NCBI GenBank assembly: GCA_002842435.1 | Contig: PHCX01000005.1 | Span: forward strand, 172,176-236,175 | Direction of reading: 5' to 3' | DNA from: Betaproteobacteria bacterium HGW-Betaproteobacteria-1 | GTDB taxonomy: Bacteria; Pseudomonadota; Gammaproteobacteria; Burkholderiales; Methylophilaceae | Length of the DNA stretch: 64,000 nucleotides | Part shown: piece after piece, positions 59,801 to 64,000 of the stretch | How positions within the stretch are numbered: the stretch's first letter is position 1 | Layout of the letters: each line of letters starts with the position of its first letter | Notes under the pieces: model-generated | The model's database searches: none | The model's input: the letters and a program-made list of their open reading frames with translations, nothing else | Told to the model about the DNA's origin: nothing | Position numbers and translations under genes: made by a program

Positions 59801-60924
59801 TGCAAGCGAATCCTGTTGCCGAAGGGGCTTTGTTGCCTAAGCTGGCCGGTTATATCCAGCAACGTACCGGGCTGAAACTCGGTGTGGACGACTGGCAGGG
59901 GGAATTGCCTGAGCACCTGTGCATGAACTTCCGCGTGGTGGATGACAAGAATCGCGAGTTGGGCATGGGTCGCAACTGGAATGCGCTCCGGCAACAGCTG
60001 GGGCAGGCCGCTCAACTGACCTTCCGCAGTGCATCGCCGGATATCGAAAAGACCGGCCTGAAACAATGGGATTTTGGTGACCTGCCGAAAACGCTGAGTT
60101 TTAATCGTCAGGAATCCAATGGAGAGCGCCGCCAACTGACCGGATATCCCGCACTGGAGGATCAAAAAGACAGCGTTTCCATCAAGCTGTTCGACACGGC
60201 CGCAGCAGCTAATCAAGCCCATCGCGCCGGCGTCAGGCGCCTGATGCGGTTTGAGTTGAAAGAACAGATGAAGCAGCTGGAAAAAGGCCTGCCCGGTTTC
60301 AACCAGTACGCCTTGCTGCTGCGTAACCTGATCTCGCCGGATGCCTTGCGTGAAGACTTGCTGACGGCCATCGCCGACCGCGCCTTTATCGGCGAAGACG
60401 ATTTGCCGCGCACCAATGCCGAGTTCATGACGCTCAAGCAGCGGGCGAGAACCCGTCTGCCTGCCGTGGCCGAGGCCAGCGCACGCCTGGCGCAATCGAT
60501 CGCCGTGGAATATCAGGAGCTGACCCAAAAACTGAACAGCCTGCCGAATGCAATGTCGCGCATCAAGAAAGAAGCCGAGGCGCAACTGGCGCTATTGCTG
60601 CCCGCGCATTTTTTCAGCCAGACGCCATGGGAAAGATTGCAGCATCTGCCGCGCTACCTGAAAGCGCTGAAGCTGCGCCTGGAAAAATATCCGAACAGCG
60701 TGGAACGCGACACGCGCCATGCACAGGAATTGGCAAGGCTTTGGCTACGCTGGAGCGAACGGGTGGAGGCAAAGCGCAAGGCCGGGGAGGAAATCGAACC
60801 GGCGCTGGCAGATTTCCGCTGGTTGCTGGAAGAGCTGAGAGTTTCACTCTTTGCGCAGGAATTAAAGACGCCATTCCCGGTATCGGCCAAGCGGCTGGAC
60901 AAGATATGGGTTGAGTTGAGCTGA
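56884..60924 (+). CDS. hrpA: ATP-dependent RNA helicase HrpA
   Basis: 1346 residues from TTG 56884; the first in-frame ATG is 56917, and neither has a clear ribosome binding site. DEAH/RHA helicase: VVIVCGETGSGKTTQLPKI, IIIDEAHERSLN, VTSATIDADRF, then TNVAETSLTVPGI and NQRAGRCGR. These are followed by the HA2, OB-fold and the DUF3418 C-terminal domain that is typical of HrpA, with length matching E. coli HrpA (about 1300). It acts on RNA secondary structure, including rescue of collided ribosomes. Confidence 0.95.
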   Translation: MTTTSKDSSNRMIAQLQAQLAGCMLADRYVLGRRLQQARSLLQQNKPAERSLSDIAARVRDSSARLAARRAALPRPDYPEELPVSGKREEIAAAISRHQVVIVCGETGSGKTTQLPKICLELGRGAAGLIGHTQPRRIAARSVASRIAQELQSPLGQAVGYKVRFNDKLSESSYIKLMTDGILLAETQGDRFLNAYDTIIIDEAHERSLNIDFLLGYLKQLLPKRPDLKVIVTSATIDADRFSRHFNDAPVIEVSGRTYPVEIRYRPLGKPGFMAKEIDVPDDEEDLELLGQDLMGVKRKSRIESRWLQEDEEEEAIEEAILDAADDLLRLGDGDILVFLPGEREIRDVADHLRKYQGRSAKLRHIEVLPLFARLSIEDQQKIFRRSGTTRIVLATNVAETSLTVPGIKYVIDAGLARVNRYSPRAKVEQLQIEKISQAAANQRAGRCGRVSNGICVRLYSEEDFKARPAYTDPEILRSSLAAVILRMAALRLGDVADFPFIEAPSSRLINDGYQLLQELGAVDQQRQITEVGKQLARLPLDPRMARMILAAKREHCLREILIIASALTIQDPRERPMDKREAADQAHRKFADEQSDFMSFLKLWAFYEDALKNKKSNKDLLNQCHQNFLSFLRLKEWRELYHQLCEIVDEMEFRLNEKEADYAQIHRALLAGLLGNIGFKDGEAETYLGARGIRFTIAPGSVLKKSRPKWVMAAELMDTSKLYARCVAKIEPDWIEPLAHGLTESHYSDPRWDRKMAQVIAWERVSLYGLTIVPKRRVHYGPINPVEAREIFIREALANMEFDTKAPFFAVNKQLIAEIEALEHKARRQDVLVDEHVLFSFYDKRIGQDIFNGVSFETWRKTAEEGQPRLLYLTRDDLMRHGADAVTEQQFPEKLLLDGTEVELKYRFEPGHPLDGVTATIPLALLNQLDATQAEWLVPGMIRDKLTWLIKALPKTYRRVCVPVPDFVTAFLQANPVAEGALLPKLAGYIQQRTGLKLGVDDWQGELPEHLCMNFRVVDDKNRELGMGRNWNALRQQLGQAAQLTFRSASPDIEKTGLKQWDFGDLPKTLSFNRQESNGERRQLTGYPALEDQKDSVSIKLFDTAAAANQAHRAGVRRLMRFELKEQMKQLEKGLPGFNQYALLLRNLISPDALREDLLTAIADRAFIGEDDLPRTNAEFMTLKQRARTRLPAVAEASARLAQSIAVEYQELTQKLNSLPNAMSRIKKEAEAQLALLLPAHFFSQTPWERLQHLPRYLKALKLRLEKYPNSVERDTRHAQELARLWLRWSERVEAKRKAGEEIEPALADFRWLLEELRVSLFAQELKTPFPVSAKRLDKIWVELS

Positions 60925-61127
60925 GCTGAACGGAATTGGCAAGGATGTAGAGCAGGTTGTTGCAGCATGGCGGTGTGATTGCCTTGTTTATCAATTTGTC
61001 AGGCGTAACTCTGTAAGGTGCTGAATTTTGACAGTATCCGGCCTTTTTAGAATGGTCGGAAAGGTCGAAATTTTGTTAAAGGTGTATGATAAACGCGCCG
61101 ATACAGGCAAAACTCAGGGGAAATTCA

Positions 61128-61352
61128 ATGAAAAAGACCATGCTGATCTTATCAATGCTGGCGTTTTGTGCATCTGCTCAAGCTGCAATCAAGCCTTGCG
61201 AAGAACTCAAAGAAGAAATCGCCGCCAAGATCGATGCCAAAGGTGTGCCAAGTTATACGCTGAAGGTTGTGCCGATTGATGCCGAAGAGGAAGGCAAACA
61301 GGTAGGAACCTGCGACGGCGGCACGATGAAAATCATGTACGTGCGGGGCTGA
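61128..61352 (+). CDS. DUF1161 secreted protein
   Basis: 74 residues from ATG 61128, after AGGGGA. A signal peptide (1-19, ASAQA-A) precedes IKPCEELKEEIAAKIDAKGV, typical of DUF1161. Two Cys (PCEEL and GTCDGG) may pair. Periplasmic, function unknown. Confidence 0.88.
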   Translation: MKKTMLILSMLAFCASAQAAIKPCEELKEEIAAKIDAKGVPSYTLKVVPIDAEEEGKQVGTCDGGTMKIMYVRG

Positions 61353-61385
61353 GCAACAGAAATCCCACATCTTCATACGCTGATC

Positions 61386-61426
61386 AGCGCCGGCCGGATT
61401 CCTGTTCCGGCGAACGGCGCTTTTTT
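61386..61426 (+). terminator. Terminator of the DUF1161 gene
   Basis: AGCGCCG (61386-61392) pairs with CGGCGCT (61415-61421), with an inner GCCGGA/TCCGGC arm, and is followed by T's to 61426. It starts 33 bases after the stop codon. Confidence 0.8.
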
Positions 61427-61465
61427 CTCGTTTTCTGAATGTGCTCAATCAGCACGCCGAATCTG

Positions 61466-61553
61466 CCCGCCCGCCATCATCCTGGACATTTTCGCCTCCA
61501 TTTTTTGTCACTTGGGAAGCAAGCGGGTGCTGATGAACCGTCGGGCGGGCGGG
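61466..61553. repeat. Inverted repeat bordering the right-end mosaic
   Basis: CCCGCCCGCC (61466-61475) and GGCGGGCGGG (61544-61553) are perfect inverted copies 68 bases apart. The right arm adjoins the first copy of the diverged leader repeat. No gene is visible between them. Confidence 0.55.
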
Positions 61554-61649
61554 AGAAACTCCTATTGACCTGTCATGGGTGGGCTAGATTACGCTGCTGA
61601 AAGCCGTCGCACATCAAGAACCGGAAACGTAAAAGAGGTGTATGTGATG
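61553..61649 (+). repeat. Leader repeat, copy A
   Basis: About 97 bases similar to 62793-62888. Shared blocks include GGGCTAGATT, ACATCAA, and GTATGTGATG at the end. A further block upstream (61507-61538, ending GCTGATGAAC) corresponds to 62673-62704. Both copies end at an ATG preceded by GAGG. The origin is unknown. Confidence 0.6.
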
Positions 61650-61683
61650 AACCGAATGTCGAGAACTTTAAGTGACTCCGCCC

Positions 61684-62058
61684 CCATTTATTCGCTGCAT
61701 TGAACTCAACCCTGTAAGGGCTGGCATGGTACAGCATCCTGCTGAATATCCCTGGTCCAGCTACAGACATAATGCACTGGGACATGGTGATCAGCTAGTG
61801 ACATCTCATTATTTATACAATGCCTTGAGTAATGCAGAGGAAACTAGGCAAGCACATTACCGAGCGTTATTTGAAGCCCATATAGACCAGAAAACCATAG
61901 ATGAAGTCCGACGATGTGCCAATAAAGCATGGGTATTGGGAAGTGATTATTTTAAGACCAAGATTGAGTTACAGCTTAATCGTAGAGCCCAGCCAAGTGC
62001 GCGAGGCGGAGATAGGAGATCAAATGAATTCAAGGGTATTGGTTTCAATGGAGTCTGA
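61684..62058 (+). pseudogene. C-terminal fragment of a REP-associated tyrosine transposase (RAYT)
   Basis: From about 61690 the frame reads CIELNPVRAGMVQHPAEYPWSSYRHNALG, the hallmark of the Y1/RAYT (TnpREP, IS200-like) family. The N-terminal HUH motif and catalytic region are missing, so it is not functional. The frame ends at a REP-like palindrome (GFNGV-stop). RAYT enzymes are linked to REP palindromes, and such palindromes occur close by. Confidence 0.8.
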
Positions 62059-62097
62059 CCCCATTGATTTGCATTGATTTGTGACCCCATTGATTTG
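62045..62097. repeat. REP-like palindrome, copies 1a and 1b
   Basis: TCAATGG/CCATTGA (62045-62067, centred on AGTCTGACC) is a palindrome. A half copy GACCCCATTGATTTGA follows at 62082-62097. The same core returns at 62645-62671 and 63892-63905. Confidence 0.75.
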
Positions 62098-62152
62098 AAA
62101 TAAAGAGAAAGTAGTTAGCCCCCTTTTGTAATAACGAAATGAGGAGAGTTAT

Positions 62153-62572
62153 GTGGTAGATACGATTAACAAGATTTTTGCGATATTGGCTAAAGCACAT
62201 GCCGTAGTTTATATGCTTGTTGGTGGTATTTTCACAGCTTTTCTTTATTTGAATTTTATTGACTATCAAGTCCATAAAATTTCGCTGATGCGAATAGGTA
62301 ATGCAGGTATTTTTATAATGGTGACTTATTTTATTCTTAGTAGATATTTTTATGAAAAGTATGAATTGGGCAAAAAATATTTACCTATGACTAATACAGG
62401 TATGGTGAAAAGAGACACTTTTTTCTACACCAAAATCAATAGCAACATAACGAGTTCCAGAAAATTAGTAGGTTACTTATATGTAGTTTTTAGGATAGGA
62501 GCAAACATTTTCTTTGGTTTTACATTGTTTGCAATATTATTTTTTGGGTTAAAGAAAGGCTTGGGAGTTTGA
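62153..62572 (+). CDS. AT-rich membrane protein, unrecognised
   Basis: 139 residues from GTG 62153, with GAGGAG 8 bases upstream. Three predicted transmembrane helices (about 13-35, 45-65, 110-135) and Lys- and Tyr-rich loops. The base composition (AT-rich) differs from the core genes, which suggests recent acquisition. It is flanked by REP-like copies at 62045-62097 and 62645-62671 and is followed after one base by a second, truncated gene. Confidence 0.6.
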   Translation: MVDTINKIFAILAKAHAVVYMLVGGIFTAFLYLNFIDYQVHKISLMRIGNAGIFIMVTYFILSRYFYEKYELGKKYLPMTNTGMVKRDTFFYTKINSNITSSRKLVGYLYVVFRIGANIFFGFTLFAILFFGLKKGLGV

Positions 62573-62573
62573 T

Positions 62574-62669
62574 ATGGCAAACATTTCAGTCGTTTGGGAT
62601 TTTTTAAAACAAAACAACAATGCTATCGGAAATGCAGCATTAGTAATCAATGGGGTCAGACTCCATTGA
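62574..62669 (+). pseudogene. Gene start truncated at a REP-like palindrome
   Basis: ATG 62574 has GGGAG 7 bases upstream and lies one base after the stop of the previous gene, so it looks like a real second gene of the operon. It reads MANISVVWDFLKQNNNAIGN and AALVINGVRLH, then stops within the palindrome at 62645-62671. The product family is unknown. Confidence 0.5.
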
Positions 62670-62671
62670 TT
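62645..62671. repeat. REP-like palindrome, copy 2
   Basis: AATCAATGG (62645-62653) and CCATTGATT (62663-62671) are perfect inverted arms around GGTCAGACT. Confidence 0.8.
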
Positions 62672-62792
62672 TGCTGTTGGGGAAAGAAGCTGTCGCTGAT
62701 GAAACACTTCCAGTAAATAACCATCAGGCCAATATATCGCCTGGCTTGAGAGCCGAAGAAAGGACAGAGCCATGAGTGGATGCGGGTAACTG

Positions 62793-62888
62793 GAAGAACT
62801 TCTCTTGATCTGTCTGGGCGGGCTAGATTGCGATGCTGTAATAAGCTGTACATCAAAAACTGAAAACATAAATGAGGCGTATGTGATG
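62793..62888 (+). repeat. Leader repeat, copy B
   Basis: Diverged direct repeat of 61553-61649 (shared GGGCTAGATT, ACATCAA and GTATGTGATG). Between its upstream block (62673-62704) and this one lie about 88 bases not present in copy A. Confidence 0.6.
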
Positions 62889-62987
62889 GAAAGTAATCTT
62901 CAGGGAGTGATCAAAATCAAAGATGACTTCGTCTCTTTTTACGATGTTGACTTATCTATCTATAAGAAATGGGTGGAGGAAAGCTGC

Positions 62988-63578
62988 GTGAAGCTCCTAT
63001 TGTTGATTTTTATATTACTGATAACAGGCTGTGCCTCTGCATCTCCCAAACAAGGCGAGTTCAGGGAGTGGCAGGAAGAAGTCAAACTCAATGATGGCCG
63101 CGTCATTGTCGTGACGCAAAAGAAAAAATGCAGCAGCGGCTACACAGGCAAGGAACAAGTTGCGTGTATTGCCAGAGAAACTTGGCTCACGATGAACCTG
63201 CCTGATTTCAGTGATCAGCCTATTACCTGGCATGAGCATTTAAGAGCTCGGGTGATCAATGTAGATCAAGGAAATTTATACATCATTGGAATATTTCCGA
63301 CTCAGCGAGAATATTACTTGTATCAGCAGCCAGAACCTCCATTTGTTGCCTATCGTTGGGAAAACAATGCTTGGATAAGAATTCCTTTTGAGCAAGTACC
63401 GGAATCTATTTATGACGTCAATATGCTGTACGAAGGTATCCCACCACCAGGCATCAAGTATTTGTCGTTAGAAAAGAAAGCCAGTAAAGAAGTAAATGGT
63501 AAGCCTACCTATAGACCTTGGGTAAAGCGTATTGATCCAAAGCGTAAGTCAAATTTTAATCGGATTAAAAGTTTGTAA
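62988..63578 (+). CDS. Lipoprotein, unrecognised
   Basis: 196 residues from GTG 62988 (GGAGGAA upstream), chosen because it gives a clean lipoprotein signal: MKLLLLIFILLITGCASAS. The frame is open upstream to 62805, but that part contains the leader repeat. The mature protein has a pair of Cys and many aromatic residues; no family recognised. It is 12 bases upstream of the next gene, so it may be the partner of that hydrolase-like protein. Confidence 0.65.
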   Translation: MKLLLLIFILLITGCASASPKQGEFREWQEEVKLNDGRVIVVTQKKKCSSGYTGKEQVACIARETWLTMNLPDFSDQPITWHEHLRARVINVDQGNLYIIGIFPTQREYYLYQQPEPPFVAYRWENNAWIRIPFEQVPESIYDVNMLYEGIPPPGIKYLSLEKKASKEVNGKPTYRPWVKRIDPKRKSNFNRIKSL

Positions 63579-63590
63579 AGGGAGATAGCA

Positions 63591-63908
63591 ATGGGTAATC
63601 GCATACAAGATGAAATTTATGCTCTTCTGGCTGCTGAAGTTTATAACGATGCTAGAGGAGATGTTAATACTGTAAATATTGCTACTACAGGTTGGGTGAA
63701 ACTACCTGAATCAGTATCGAATATGGAAAATGATCCGCTCAGTAATGGATTCTCAGCTAGCGCATACCAAAAAGGCGATCAAATTGTCATTGCATTCAAG
63801 GGTACAGACTTTTTGATTGGTGTTAATAATGGTCAAACGGCATCGGATATATCCACAGATATCAGGCTTGGCTTAGGATTCGGCTCTGAACAAATCAATG
63901 GGGTCTGA
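63591..63908 (+). pseudogene. N-terminus of a class 3 lipase-like hydrolase, truncated
   Basis: 105 residues starting MGNRIQDEIYALLAAEVYND, with AYQKGDQIVIAFKGTD resembling the VVVAFRGT segment of class 3 lipases. The catalytic GxSxG is missing because the frame enters a REP-like half copy (63892-63905) and then the end of an IS element, which supplies the stop. The assignment is from motif resemblance. Confidence 0.5.
63892..63905. repeat. REP-like half copy 3
   Basis: AAATCAATGGGGTC, matching one arm and the centre of the copy at 62645-62671. It is cut directly by the IS end at 63906. Confidence 0.65.
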
Positions 63909-64000
63909 GCTAACCCGCATTTCACGGACGGTTTAATTGGATACATCTGTTTGCTGCTCAAATTGCACTGGGCTAAGGTAGCCCAACGTCTGATGCCTGC
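63906..64000 (-). mobile_element. IS3-family insertion sequence, end only (cut by window edge)
   Basis: The terminal sequence begins TGAGCTAACCCGCATTTCAC at 63906. Inside it, on the minus strand, the last codons of an IS3-type transposase are readable. The rest of the element lies outside the window. Confidence 0.7.
63933..64000 (-). CDS. IS3-family transposase OrfB, C-terminal end
   Basis: On the minus strand the frame reads RHQTLGYLSPVQFEQQTDVSN and ends with TAA at 63935-63933. The RHQTLGYLSPVQFE ending is characteristic of IS3-family DDE transposases. Only 22 codons are within the window, so intactness cannot be judged. Confidence 0.75.
   Translation of the reverse strand, partial: RHQTLGYLSPVQFEQQTDVSN

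Noticed and set aside
61027..61090. Promoter of the DUF1161 gene (TTGACA at 61028-61033)
   Set aside because: No -10 box at an acceptable spacing; TAGAAT is too close and TATGAT at 61085 is too far.
62805..62987. N-terminal extension of the lipoprotein ORF
   Set aside because: The extension is made of the leader repeat, and the GTG at 62988 gives a proper lipoprotein signal right after a ribosome binding site.

Overview
The window looks like a chromosomal segment of a Gram-negative betaproteobacterium, probably a methylotroph-like member of the Nitrosomonadales/Methylophilaceae. Three things point there: the tmRNA encodes the tag ANDETYALAA, typical of betaproteobacteria; smpB is divergent from a ratA-ratB pair; and there is a sucrose-making cluster (fructokinase, sucrose-phosphate synthase fused to a phosphatase, amylosucrase) of the kind known from methylotrophs. 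The taxonomic placement is inference from gene content. Most of the window is GC-rich, densely packed housekeeping and signalling DNA. The two clearly accessory parts are 11.3-19.1 kb and 61.4-64.0 kb.

Layout: 1-2580 (-) is the N-terminal part of a cyclic beta-glucan synthase that runs off the left edge. 3.1-4.5 kb (-) is a pair of DUF4398 lipoprotein genes, one fused to an OmpA domain. 4.9-8.8 kb (-) is guaB, a SIMPL-domain gene and guaA, with an apparent terminator just before guaA. 8.9-11.3 kb holds a DUF4124 protein, ratB-ratA (-), smpB (+) and ssrA (+). The ssrA 3' end is duplicated downstream, and the duplicate is split by a hairpin-rich 93-bp insert. 11.5-19.1 kb (+) is a Fic protein plus a type I restriction-modification system (hsdR, hsdM, hsdS), with a frameshift at the hsdS end and a truncated next gene marking the right border.

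19.3-23.2 kb (+) has a Ca2+/Na+ antiporter, a DUF190 protein, yaeQ and a GAF-PAS-GGDEF cyclase. 23.2-30.0 kb (-) is MarR regulator, fructokinase, sucrose-phosphate synthase/phosphatase, amylosucrase, mscS: an osmolyte synthesis unit that also carries a mechanosensitive channel. 30.1-37.1 kb holds a 9-bp tandem repeat, a SUV3-like helicase, a small membrane protein, an SDR enzyme, a DUF6279 lipoprotein, the ABC-F ATPase uup and a UbiH/COQ6-type monooxygenase. 37.3-49.1 kb is rich in c-di-GMP proteins (GGDEF, degenerate GGDEF-EAL, and a 1291-residue PAS-GAF-PAS-GGDEF-EAL), interspersed with a LapA-like protein, rep helicase, ferredoxin-NADP reductase and a MEKHLA protein.

49.2-54.2 kb has dhaL-dhaK, a class III nucleotide cyclase, and, convergent to it, a Ser/Thr protein kinase fused to a cyclic-nucleotide-binding domain, then the GTPase ylqF. 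54.4-60.9 kb (+) is a methyltransferase, nnrD and hrpA. From 61.4 kb to the right edge the sequence becomes AT-rich and mosaic: a RAYT transposase fragment, short genes cut off at copies of a REP-like palindrome, two diverged copies of a ~100-bp leader, and the end of an IS3-family element.

The least ordinary items are the kinase/cyclic-nucleotide/cyclase module, the duplicated and interrupted ssrA 3' end beside a defence island, the REP-bounded gene mosaic at the right end, and the terminator squeezed between the SIMPL gene and guaA.
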